Part shown: in pieces, positions 42,475-52,471 of the stretch | Layout of the letters: the number at the start of each line of letters is the position of its first letter | How positions within the stretch are numbered: the first letter of the stretch is position 1 | Source: Bifidobacterium cuniculi | Lineage (GTDB): Bacteria; Actinomycetota; Actinomycetes; Actinomycetales; Bifidobacteriaceae | Direction of reading: 5' to 3' | Length of the DNA: 64,000 bases | Assembly: GCF_000741575.1 (NCBI RefSeq) | Contig: NZ_JGYV01000001.1 | Location: forward strand, 434,001-498,000 | Notes under the pieces: generated by a model | Seen by the model: only the letters and a program-made list of their open reading frames with translations | What the model was told of the DNA's origin: nothing | Databases searched by the model: none | Program-made: the position numbers and the translations under genes

Positions 42475-42735
42475 TCACATGGCGTTGATCTGCACCGCGA
42501 GGCTGGACTTGCGGTTGGCGGCGTTGTTCTTGTGGATGACGCCCTTGCCGGCAGCCTGGTCGAGCTTGCGGGAAGCGATCGCGAACATGGCCTGCGCCTT
42601 CTCCTTGTCACCGGAGGCGATGGCCTCGCGGGTGTGACGGATGGCGGTCTTGAGCGCCGACTTGACGGCGACGTTGCGCTTGTGCGCCTTCTCGTTGGTC
42701 AGGACGCGCTTCTTCTGCGACTTGATGTTTGCCAC
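42475..42735 (-). CDS. rpsT: Ribosomal protein bS20
   Basis: 86 residues, starting [20 protein letters not shown], with the typical three-helix basic sequence and end [13 protein letters not shown]. It is divergent from lepA with about 160 bases between starts, the usual actinobacterial arrangement. Confidence 0.97.
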   Translation of the reverse strand: MANIKSQKKRVLTNEKAHKRNVAVKSALKTAIRHTREAIASGDKEKAQAMFAIASRKLDQAAGKGVIHKNNAANRKSSLAVQINAM

Positions 42736-42893
42736 TCTGTATTCTCCAAACGACGATTACTATAAGGACATACAGCAGAAAAGAGTAACATGGCGTGCGG
42801 ATAAAACGCGCGCGCCGTCCCGCGGCCCACTTGCCTTGCGGTATGGATAGAATACAACGGCATCGCGGAACAGACGAAGCGGGAAGGACCATC

Positions 42894-44774
<1,881 letters not shown>

Positions 44775-44914
44775 ACCCAAGACGAACTCGCGCGAGCCAG
44801 TTTGCTGACATGTTCTTGGAATCAAAGACAGGCATGGTTCTTGCTGTTGGGTGTGCAAGCCAGACAACAAGGACCATGCCTCCTTTTGCCCCCAGAGAAG
44901 CATGAAGAATCCAG

Positions 44915-44937
44915 GGGTTATAGGCCAAAAGTGCGTC
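44915..44937 (+). repeat. Solo IS terminal repeat
   Basis: GGGTTATAGGCCAAAAGTGC then GTC matches 21 of 23 bases of the repeat at 51994-52016, which flanks an IS256-type transposase fragment. No transposase remains next to this copy. Confidence 0.7.
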
Positions 44938-45019
44938 CGAAGATTGGTTGTGGCATGGTCCCAGGTGATGTCAGTCCTGAAGCATGCGGACACGTCGAGG
45001 TCTCACGTCCCTCTTCTTC

Positions 45020-45137
45020 GTTGAGAGATATCTTTTGAGGCTGCATGGCACGGTATAGGTATCGACAAAAGGGCGGAATTCCGCCCTTTTGTCGAAAGCG
45101 GATACTGGGTGCATCCCTGATTTTGGTATCTCTCAAC
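45020..45137. repeat. 118-base imperfect palindrome with perfect 34-base core (MITE-like)
   Basis: Outer arms GTTGAGAGATA (45020-45030) and TATCTCTCAAC (45127-45137) share one centre with a perfect 34-base inner palindrome (45062-45095), whose half is TCGACAAAAGGGCGGAA. Sequence between arms is partly complementary. It contains no gene and could form one long cruciform or RNA hairpin. Confidence 0.72.
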
Positions 45138-45832
45138 GCCGTGGGGGTCGTTGTCGTCGGCATGTCGCATCGGATATGCGTCAGGACGTTGCCCGGCGAC
45201 TACGAGCATGCCAGAAGACCGATGGGTCCGATGCCTCAAGGTGGTTTTGAAACACACTTTTTATCTATTATCCCGACTTTTGAATACAGTTCTGCGTTAC
45301 ATCCTTGTGATGCCTCTCGGATACCCTCCGGATACCTTGCCGGACGGTGCGCCTAATGCGAATCAGGCCAGTTAGCAAACAAGGTGGCTTGCACTATCTA
45401 ATTGGCAGCAAACCCTCACCCTCACCGGGCATGCCAATCGTTCGGATGATGGAATCACAGCCGTTGTCCGGCTGAGGGCATGGGGGTGGCTCAGGCACGG
45501 GAGGGACGATCGTAGTAGATGTCTGTGCATCCGGATTGTGCACAATTCGCGTTGTGTCAATCGCTACGGTCCACCAACCGGCCAATGAATTCCTTCGCCG
45601 GCAAGGAGCAGGACTTCAATTGCTAGATGAACGGCATCGGGGAGGGTCGGGGAACGGTTCTGTTGATCGCTGCTTTTAGAGGTGGTCTTAATTGGCAGGG
45701 GAAGTTTGGAATTCTGCTTGGCGATATTTGGAAGTGTAAGTTTGCACTAGGCGCTTTGCTCAGGTCATCGCCGGACGGTACCGTTCGAAACTGTTTCGAA
45801 AGGTACCGTCCTGCAGACGATACGGACCGCTG

Positions 45833-47377
45833 TCAGTGCAGTGTCCGCAACAGCAGTTCGTCGTGGGTGACGATCACCAGTGCACCCCGATATTGGCTGA
45901 GCAGTGCGGCAAGCGCCTGCTTGCTCGACAGGTCCAGATGGTTCGTCGGTTCGTCGAACACCATGATCTGCGGACGGTTGACCAGCCCCATCGCGAGCAT
46001 CAGCTTGCGCCGTTCGCCGGCAGACAAATCCGCTGCCGACAGCAGTGTTTCCGGCTTGCCGTTCAGTGCGGCGAAATGCCGGATGATGTGCTGCCGTTCG
46101 TTCGCCGCATGCTCGTCGAACCGGCGGAGCAACGTTTCGGCGTCCGGCGTATGCTGCGTGCAGACCAGCTGCGGGACGTCGGCATCCAGTGAACGCAGCA
46201 GCGCGGTGAGCACGGTGGTCTTGCCGGCGCCGTTCGCGCCGGTGATGGCCAAGCGGTCCTGCGGGCCGACGCTGAGTTGCGGAATCTCGACTCCGGCGGC
46301 GTCCGTGACGGTTTCGATATGCAGACGGGAACCGTCCGGCATCGCACGGTTGACCGGCACGATGGTCGTGGCATGATCGTCGGCCGGGTCGAACGGCAGG
46401 ATCTGCGCGTCCAGATGCAGCAGTTCCCGTCGACTGCTCGGCTCGATATCGACGGCAAGGTCGCCGTCGTATCGTTTCGCGGCAACGCTGATGCCCTGCG
46501 CAGCTTGCCGGGCCTCGGCAATCCGGCCGGCCAATTGCCCGGCGCTGCGCCCTACGCCGCCATCCAAGCCCCCTCTCGCGAATTTCTTCGCCTTGCAGGC
46601 GTCATGGTCCTTGCGATCCGGCGTGCGCAGGATCTTTGCGGACACCTGCCGCACCTTCTCCTGACGTCGCCTCTGTTCGTCAGTGAGCCGCCGCACCTCC
46701 TGCCGGCGTTGCCGCAGTTGTTGCTGTCGTGCGGCGTTCCGTACGTCGAGCTGCCGGGAGATGTCATCCCAGTTTCCTTCGAACAAGTCGATCACCGTAT
46801 GGTTGCCGTGATCGGTATGCACGCGGTGCAGCAGATAGCTGTGGGAAGCAAGCCGGTCGATGACGGTGACGTCGTGCGTGATGACGATGCCGATGCCGCC
46901 GAACCGCCGCAACGCCTCGATGACGGCATCGCGGACAGGCGCATCGAGATGGTTCGTCGGCTCGTCGGCAATCAGCAGTTCAGGATCGACCGCCAGAGCG
47001 CATGCCACCTGCAGTTTCTTGCGCTCGCCACCGGAGAGCGACTCCCAGCGGTACGGCCAGTCGTCGGCAATGGCGAGCAGCGTGCGCAGCCGCATCGTTT
47101 CCGGCGACCAGTCGGCGGCGAAATCATCGAGGTTGGGCGGTCGCCGATCGGTCTGCTGTTCGATCCAGGCAGCACGCAGCGAAGCGGGGGAGATGCCGCC
47201 GGTTTCCGGCTTGAGTTCGCCGGCAGCCAGACGGCACAGCGTCGTCTTGCCGATGCCGTTGTCTCCGAGCAGCGCCGTCCAGCTGGTCGAAAACGTTGCG
47301 GAGAGCCCGGTGAACAGCGGTTCTGCCGCTGTCGGCGGCGTATAGGAAAGGTCAGTGATGTGAATATGCTGCAACAT
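45833..47377 (-). CDS. ABC-F family ATPase (possible ribosome-protection protein)
   Basis: 514 residues, no membrane span, two ATPase domains: LLGDNGIGKTTLCRLAAGEL and ITGANGAGKTTVLTALLRSL (Walker A), WESLSGGERKKLQVACAL and AADLSAGERRKLMLAMGL (signatures), LLIADEPTNHLD and IMVFDEPTNHLD (Walker B). The linker (residues about 205-265) is highly charged, with RQQQLRQRRQEVRRLTDEQR. This is the Vga/Lsa/Msr-like layout of antibiotic-resistance ABC-F proteins. The start chosen has GAGGTG upstream. A leader of about 200 bases upstream could hold an attenuator. Confidence 0.9.
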   Translation of the reverse strand: MLQHIHITDLSYTPPTAAEPLFTGLSATFSTSWTALLGDNGIGKTTLCRLAAGELKPETGGISPASLRAAWIEQQTDRRPPNLDDFAADWSPETMRLRTLLAIADDWPYRWESLSGGERKKLQVACALAVDPELLIADEPTNHLDAPVRDAVIEALRRFGGIGIVITHDVTVIDRLASHSYLLHRVHTDHGNHTVIDLFEGNWDDISRQLDVRNAARQQQLRQRRQEVRRLTDEQRRRQEKVRQVSAKILRTPDRKDHDACKAKKFARGGLDGGVGRSAGQLAGRIAEARQAAQGISVAAKRYDGDLAVDIEPSSRRELLHLDAQILPFDPADDHATTIVPVNRAMPDGSRLHIETVTDAAGVEIPQLSVGPQDRLAITGANGAGKTTVLTALLRSLDADVPQLVCTQHTPDAETLLRRFDEHAANERQHIIRHFAALNGKPETLLSAADLSAGERRKLMLAMGLVNRPQIMVFDEPTNHLDLSSKQALAALLSQYRGALVIVTHDELLLRTLH

Positions 47378-47637
47378 AAGCACCTCGTGGGATACTCAAG
47401 GCGCACCGCTTGGGCCGGCCTTTCCGCAGCGGGATACGGTTGTCTGCGAAAAACAGGGAAAAGGAGGAACCGATGCAAGAGGCAGGCTGACGCGAAGCGG
47501 TGCGCACGGTGACGCGCACGGTTCCGGCAGTCAGCTCTTCAAGATCCTTGTGTTCCTTTCGGGAGGGACTTCCTGGCATATCGGAAATCCTGTTTTCTTC
47601 GCACCACTATACCTATACCATTGGTCGTGGCAGAAGG

Positions 47638-48297
47638 CTACGACTCGGCCATCTGCCGTTTGGCCGATATCGCGAAGTAGGTGTGGCTGTACAGCGGCAT
47701 TTTGATCTCGCGGGTATTCCAAAGTGCCAGGAAATCCTCGGCGCGGACGGTACGGTTATGGGTGGGTTCGCTGCAGTTCACCAGTTCCGGCAACGATTCG
47801 GCGAGGAACAGATGATCGGCATCATAGCCGACTACCGGCACGTAATGCAGCCATTTGCGCTCGGAACGCACCCGAATCAAGACGATGACCGGATCGCCTT
47901 TCGCCACTTCCGCCTTCAGCACGTTGAGGTCGCCGCGACAATACCGCACGCCGTAGCCGAGGCCTTCAAAAAACCGTACGATGCCTTTCGGATACACGTA
48001 TCCGCCGGTCATTTTCCCGGGAAGCCGCCGGTAGATTTCCGCCCCATTCGCTGACGTATCGCCATGATGGCGCAGCAGATAGGCGCTCGCATATCCGGAA
48101 CAGTTCAGCGCATCCTGCGAATCAATGCGGTTGGGCGTGTCAATCAGAAAACTCGACGGCGGCGTCGACCGGGACCGTACGCGGTGCAGGCGACCCATCA
48201 GCCGGATATCGACGATCGTCGTGATGGCGAACCACATTAGGAACCCGGCGACCACGAACGCAAAGACAACAAGGATGAACATCAATACCGGATGCAT
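47638..48297 (-). CDS. Membrane-anchored C39-like cysteine peptidase
   Basis: 219 residues. An N-terminal span (VLMFILVVFAFVVAGFLMWF) anchors an outer domain with a papain-type C39_2 pattern: SQDALNCSGYASAYLLRHHG (Cys near residue 67), KWLHYVPVVGYD (His near 150), then Asp/Asn downstream. Substrate unknown. The neighbouring ABC-F protein lacks a membrane domain, so this is not part of a peptide exporter. Confidence 0.75.
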   Translation of the reverse strand: MHPVLMFILVVFAFVVAGFLMWFAITTIVDIRLMGRLHRVRSRSTPPSSFLIDTPNRIDSQDALNCSGYASAYLLRHHGDTSANGAEIYRRLPGKMTGGYVYPKGIVRFFEGLGYGVRYCRGDLNVLKAEVAKGDPVIVLIRVRSERKWLHYVPVVGYDADHLFLAESLPELVNCSEPTHNRTVRAEDFLALWNTREIKMPLYSHTYFAISAKRQMAES

Positions 48298-48464
48298 TGG
48301 TATCCTTTCGATTTCCGCTCTCTGCCGTGCCAGTATGGGTACGTTTTCAGTCTAGCAAACCGTAATCGTGGTGCTTTGGCCACTGATCACGGAAGTGGGG
48401 TCCCGGGTTGTGCAATCGGCGCAAGGATGCGGATGCCAGGGCGAAATGGGAAATAACGAGGATC

Positions 48465-49295
48465 ATGACTTCCTCTCGACTCTCCAGCCACCGTCGGCGG
48501 ATGCATGCGTGGCTTGTGGCATTGATCGGCTTGTCGTTTTTCGCCATCGGACTTCCCGAAGCACTGCTGGGGGCGTCGTGGCCGGCGATGGGAGGCGGCT
48601 TGCACGCGCAGCTGGCCTCCGTGTCGTTCATCGCGATCGTCATCTGCGCGGCCAGCGTGGCGAGTGCCCTGTTCGCACGGCGGATCGTGCGGCGTCTCGG
48701 CATGGGGAACACCGTCGTCTGTTCCGTTGTCGTGGCCGCGATCGGTTGTGCGGGGTTCGCGTTCGCCGATGGCCTGTCGTGGCTGCTCGTATTCGCCGTT
48801 CCCTATGGGGCTGCGGCGGGTCTGCTCACGGCTTCGTTGAATGCGTACATCGCCCCGCGCTATGCGGCTCGGCACATCGACTGGCTGCATGCAACCACGG
48901 CGGCCGGTGCGACGGGCGGCCATGCAATCCTGGGAGCCGTCATCGCGCTGATTGTCACGCTCGTGCCATTCCCCGGATCATGGAAGCATGCCGCCGGGCC
49001 GATCCTGCTCGGACTCGGCTGCGCCCCGATCAACCCGGCCGTCGTCCATCTGGTGCCGCGCATCTACGGCGTTGCGAATACCGCGACGGTCATCGGTCTG
49101 CAGACGGCGGCCATCTACGGCGGCACGCTGATCACGCCTTCGGCATTCGGCATCATCGCACACTACCATTCGACGTCGTTCCTGCCATGGTATCTGGCGA
49201 TCTTCACCGCGTCGACGATCATGGCCGGACTGGCCACGCGACGCCAGCTGCACGTCGACGGCACCGACGGTGGCAGCCAAGGTGCCGGTCGATAG
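48465..49295 (+). CDS. MFS transporter with an internal deletion
   Basis: 276 residues, starting MTSSRLSSHRRRMHAWLVAL. The N-terminal spans 1-5 look normal (LSFFAIGLPEALLGASWPAM, RIVRRLGMGNTVVCSV). After VIALIVTLVPFPGSWKHAAG the sequence jumps to ILLGLGCAPINPAVVHLVPR, GLQTAAIYGGTLITPSAFGI, which are spans 10-12 of fucose-permease-like transporters. About four spans (100-130 residues) are missing in frame. It may be non-functional. Confidence 0.75.
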   Translation: MTSSRLSSHRRRMHAWLVALIGLSFFAIGLPEALLGASWPAMGGGLHAQLASVSFIAIVICAASVASALFARRIVRRLGMGNTVVCSVVVAAIGCAGFAFADGLSWLLVFAVPYGAAAGLLTASLNAYIAPRYAARHIDWLHATTAAGATGGHAILGAVIALIVTLVPFPGSWKHAAGPILLGLGCAPINPAVVHLVPRIYGVANTATVIGLQTAAIYGGTLITPSAFGIIAHYHSTSFLPWYLAIFTASTIMAGLATRRQLHVDGTDGGSQGAGR

Positions 49296-49449
49296 GCGGG
49301 GACCGTGCCGCGACTGGTGCCAGCCGTGCCGACGTGATCGGGAAGGTGTGGTGCGGCGAGCATTTCCGGCAGTAGACGGTATCATGGGGATCTTGACACC
49401 GGTGCAGGGCATGGCAGGATGCCACCCATTGTCCGGAGGAAGGATGACC

Positions 49450-50343
49450 ATGGCGGACTCAAAGGAGAAGATGCTGCGGATTGCGCTGCTGCAGCTTTTG
49501 CCGGAAGGCGACACGGCACGCAACCTGGCCAAGGGGATTGCGGCATGCCATACGGCCAAACAGCAGGGAGCGGATATCGCACTGTTCCCGGAAATGTGGA
49601 GCAGCGGGTACCGGATTCCGGAAGACATCGGCGAACTCAAGGACCTGGCCGTCGACGGCAACGGCGCGTTCGTGCAGGCGTTCGCCGAACTGGCTCGCGA
49701 ACTCGACATGGCCATCGGCATCACGCTGCTCGAACGCTTCGAACCACTGCCGCGCAACACGATCGTGCTCTTTGATCGGCACGGCAACGAAGTGCTGCGA
49801 TACAGCAAGGTACACACCTGCGACTTCTCCGATGAAATCCGCCTGACTCCCGGCGATGTGTTCCATACGGCCGACCTCGACACGCACGTCGGACCGGTGC
49901 GCGTGGGTTCGATGATCTGCTTCGACCGCGAGTTCCCCGAAAGCGCACGACTGCTCATGCTGCAGGGCGCGGAAGTCGTGCTCGCGCCGAACGCCTGCCC
50001 GATGGACATCAACCGGCTCTCCTGCCTGCGCACACGCGCCTACGAGAACATGATGGCCATCGCCACATGCAACTACCCGGCATCCCACCCGGATTGCAAC
50101 GGCCACTCCACGGTATTCGACGGCGTGCCATGGGTGGAGGGTGAGCCGGGCAGTCGGGACATGTGCGTGCTCGAAGCGGCCGCGGAGGAGGGGATTTACA
50201 TGGGTGTGGTCGATTTGGGGATGCTGCGCTCGCATCGGTCCCGTGACGTGATGGGGGATTCCTACCGGCATCCGAGGTTGTATGCTGCGCTGGTGGATGG
50301 GCATACGCGCGAGCCGTTCGTCAGGGGTGACGCGCGTCGCTGA
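49450..50343 (+). CDS. Carbon-nitrogen hydrolase (nitrilase superfamily)
   Basis: 297 residues, starting MADSKEKMLRIALLQLLPEG with GGAGGAAGG upstream. The Glu-Lys-Cys triad is visible: ADIALFPEMWSSGY (Glu), LRYSKVHTCDFS (Lys) and VGSMICFDREFPESARLL (Cys). NACPMDINRLSCLRTRAYEN is typical of amidase-like members. It probably hydrolyses a small amide; substrate not assignable. Confidence 0.9.
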   Translation: MADSKEKMLRIALLQLLPEGDTARNLAKGIAACHTAKQQGADIALFPEMWSSGYRIPEDIGELKDLAVDGNGAFVQAFAELARELDMAIGITLLERFEPLPRNTIVLFDRHGNEVLRYSKVHTCDFSDEIRLTPGDVFHTADLDTHVGPVRVGSMICFDREFPESARLLMLQGAEVVLAPNACPMDINRLSCLRTRAYENMMAIATCNYPASHPDCNGHSTVFDGVPWVEGEPGSRDMCVLEAAAEEGIYMGVVDLGMLRSHRSRDVMGDSYRHPRLYAALVDGHTREPFVRGDARR

Positions 50344-50659
50344 GTGTGTGGGCTCGATGTCCCTTCAGCAACTGGAAACACGAATGGTTTTGGGACGTTG
50401 ATTGTGGGACGTGGAAACAGTTCGCAATACGCTTTGCGGCGGCGTGTTAGGAATATGCCGTAAACGGCACCATGCGGTTTACAGGCGTCGTTTCTTTAGG
50501 GGCTAACTATCCAATGCGACAGGCTACTTTCCGGAGATTACTCAATGTGCGAACAAATGTTCCATACTGATTGTACCGAAGAGATTGTGAAAGTCGGATT
50601 ACTGGTATCCGAACCGGAGGGTTTGAAGATGGTTCCCAACAAGCAAAATAATTATAAGA
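50344..50659. other. 316-base intergenic, lower GC
   Basis: No gene seen. Base composition becomes AT-rich towards 50,659 (AATTATAAG, CAAAATAATTATAAG), which continues into the next gene and suggests acquired DNA. Confidence 0.5.
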
Positions 50660-51937
50660 ATGGATCCAATAAGTCAAAATGCTGCTATAATAGTGATTTC
50701 AATTGCAGTAATTGAAGTATTTGTTTTATTTCCTATTATGTGTCAAGCTGGTTCCGGGAAAGCGCTCCTCGAATGGCCTAACTGGCTAAGTTTCGGCACT
50801 TTTGTTCTTGCTGTATTGGCGGGAGTAGTCGCCCTTAAGGAGTATCGGCGGCACGATGAAGAGAAGTGGCAACAGGACCGTGCTTATGTGCAGGTAAGTT
50901 ACATGTACTATAACCGGATTCTGTGTGTTTGTGTCGGAAACACGGGCAAGACCATCGCGAAAGATATCCACGTAACATTTGATCCACGGTTGACACCTCC
51001 AGACGCCGACGGGATTGACGATTTTCCTCGAAGCTATTTCGAGAGGGGCTTACACGGAAGAAACATATCTCTTCTTGTTCTAGGACAGCGTTACCTGTTC
51101 TACGTGGACTTAAGCAAGGATGTAGTGCGTCATGTGGAAGAAAGAAAACTCCCCAAGACAACTACCGCACTGGCAACATATTACGATTTACGAGGATATA
51201 GCCAGTCGGAGCCTTGTACTCTGGATCTGGATGATTCGAGATACAGCCTCGAAGAGGATACGGTTCTTCATCAACTGACTCGAATGGCCCAATATCAAAA
51301 AGAGCTGCTCCAATACGTTAAAAACTTAGTCGCGCGAAGAGGCTCCGCTGATAATGGTACCGATGCTGTCGAAGGATGCCTTGCCGTTTCAGTCCTAGTG
51401 CTCTTTAACCCAGTCCATGAGTTCAGGTGTCTTGGACCAGTAGTTGACACCCCAGTTGTCGAAGTTCCATTCGTCCATATAGTCGTTGCATTCGAAGTCG
51501 ATGTAATAGATCAGATCGTCATGCACGATGAAGTTCGTCGGGAAATAGTCGATGTTCAAACCCGCATCCTTGAGGATCGCAGCCATCTGCCGGACTTGCT
51601 CGACATATTCGGGGCGCATGCGGTCGGCGAGTACCAAGTCGAGGATGGTAGGACCGTCCACATACTCCTTGACCAGCCGCTCTGCGTCAACGTCCACGTC
51701 AATCATGGCAGGAATTCGGATACCGGTCGACTTGAGACGCTCGTAATCGTGGATCTCGGCTTGGATCTTGTCGCCGAACGAATAGTAGGAGCACGGCTCG
51801 TGGTGGATTTGCTTGAGGGTCACCTGGGTGGCAGGATCGTCTTGCCGATGGGCCAAGTACGAATAGCCTCCCTTGCCGTGCCCCAACAGCTTGGTGATGA
51901 TGTAGGGGATGCCGTTCACGATGTGTGTTTCAGGTAA
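50660..51937 (+). CDS. Orphan membrane protein, likely lost its own stop codon
   Basis: The first 230 or so residues look like a real protein: two hydrophobic helices (IIVISIAVIEVFVLFPIMC, SFGTFVLAVLAGVVALKEYR), then a charged domain (DEEKWQQDRAYVQVSYMYYN, DIHVTFDPRLTPPDADGIDD) and a helix near 215-228. AT-rich codons stand out from neighbours. From about 51,380 the frame runs on as the antisense of the kinase gene to 51,937, which is unlikely to be native. A frame shift near 51,375 would end it at ALPFQS. No family recognised. Confidence 0.55.
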   Translation: MDPISQNAAIIVISIAVIEVFVLFPIMCQAGSGKALLEWPNWLSFGTFVLAVLAGVVALKEYRRHDEEKWQQDRAYVQVSYMYYNRILCVCVGNTGKTIAKDIHVTFDPRLTPPDADGIDDFPRSYFERGLHGRNISLLVLGQRYLFYVDLSKDVVRHVEERKLPKTTTALATYYDLRGYSQSEPCTLDLDDSRYSLEEDTVLHQLTRMAQYQKELLQYVKNLVARRGSADNGTDAVEGCLAVSVLVLFNPVHEFRCLGPVVDTPVVEVPFVHIVVAFEVDVIDQIVMHDEVRREIVDVQTRILEDRSHLPDLLDIFGAHAVGEYQVEDGRTVHILLDQPLCVNVHVNHGRNSDTGRLETLVIVDLGLDLVAERIVGARLVVDLLEGHLGGRIVLPMGQVRIASLAVPQQLGDDVGDAVHDVCFR

Positions 51938-51943
51938 CTCCAT
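51395..51943 (-). CDS. Small protein-kinase-like protein
   Basis: 182 residues, starting MELPETHIVNGIPYIITKLL. It has a glycine-rich loop LGHGKGGYSYLA, a candidate Lys in TLKQIHHEPCSYY, a catalytic-loop-like DAGLNIDYFPTNFIV and a DFE-type metal motif in LIYYIDFECNDY. This is the minimal fold of small Ser/Thr or aminoglycoside-type kinases. Nothing nearby identifies a substrate. It is directly followed by an IS end, and its 3' end overlaps the read-through frame on the other strand. Confidence 0.75.
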   Translation of the reverse strand: MELPETHIVNGIPYIITKLLGHGKGGYSYLAHRQDDPATQVTLKQIHHEPCSYYSFGDKIQAEIHDYERLKSTGIRIPAMIDVDVDAERLVKEYVDGPTILDLVLADRMRPEYVEQVRQMAAILKDAGLNIDYFPTNFIVHDDLIYYIDFECNDYMDEWNFDNWGVNYWSKTPELMDWVKEH

Positions 51944-51993
51944 GTTGGCTCTTTTCGTCCAGGAAGTGCTGGAAGCAAGTATAGGGCATCGGT

Positions 51994-52304
51994 GGGTTAT
52001 AGGACAAAAGTGTGTCTGGCTAGTGTTCGTGGAATGCGTTCCGGTCAATGCCGGTCCCGTAGCGTGCAGGCATGCTGTCGGGGTCGCGTAGGTCTTGCGG
52101 TGCGTATTGCCACGCATGCTGGTACCAGTCGGCCAGTTCCTGCTGGCCGAGCTCGTGCGCGGCCAGCCACGCGTCCGATTTCGGGTGTGCGATCTGCTGG
52201 TGGCACCACCAGCAGATCGCCTTGATCCTACGGGCCAGTGACAGGCCTCGATGGTCACGCAGCATCTGGCGGATACGCCCGTTGAGGGACTCGACGCGGT
52301 TGTT
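51994..52304 (-). pseudogene. IS256-family (IS1249-like) transposase, C-terminal remnant
   Basis: The minus strand encodes NNRVESLNGRIRQMLRDHRG, LSLARRIKAICWWCHQQ and ends at 52020, the conserved C-terminus of IS1249-type transposases. It is followed by a terminal repeat at 51994-52016 (GGGTTATAGGACAAAAGTGT). The 5' nine-tenths are absent: the sequence breaks at the end of the IS21 element (52305). Confidence 0.82.
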
Positions 52305-52471
52305 TGTTTGTGTTCAATAGATGTTGGACAGCGTGATCACTGGATTTGAACAGTATCGGCGTTCATTTTGGTCGGTGGCGTCAGTGCCTGAAAGGCACAT
52401 CGGTGCCGCCGGTTTCCTGAATGGATTCCCGAGTGCTAGCAACCGTCTTCGAGGTTCCCGGGAGGAAAGGA

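Larger units (their letters stand above)
44775..45832. other. 1-kb gene-poor scar region after lepA
   Basis: No complete gene is supported. It contains a hairpin whose arms GGCATGGTTCTTGCTGT and ACAACAAGGACCATGCC (44831-44880) almost mirror each other, a lone IS end at 44915-44937, and a 118-base palindrome at 45020-45137. A minus-strand open stretch (45394-45585) encodes AIDTTRIVHNPDAQT and a Pro-rich tail, which may be a fragment of a lost surface protein. This looks like successive insertion and decay. Confidence 0.6.

Noticed and set aside
45833..48297. ABC exporter with C39 peptidase for bacteriocin processing
   Set aside because: The ATPase is ABC-F type without membrane spans, the peptidase is a separate single-span protein, and no precursor peptide gene was seen.
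51944..52258. 105-residue N-terminal extension of the kinase-like protein
   Set aside because: The extension is the out-of-frame reading of the IS transposase remnant (Arg/Thr/Ser/Trp-rich). A good ATG with an AAAGAG leader lies at 51943.
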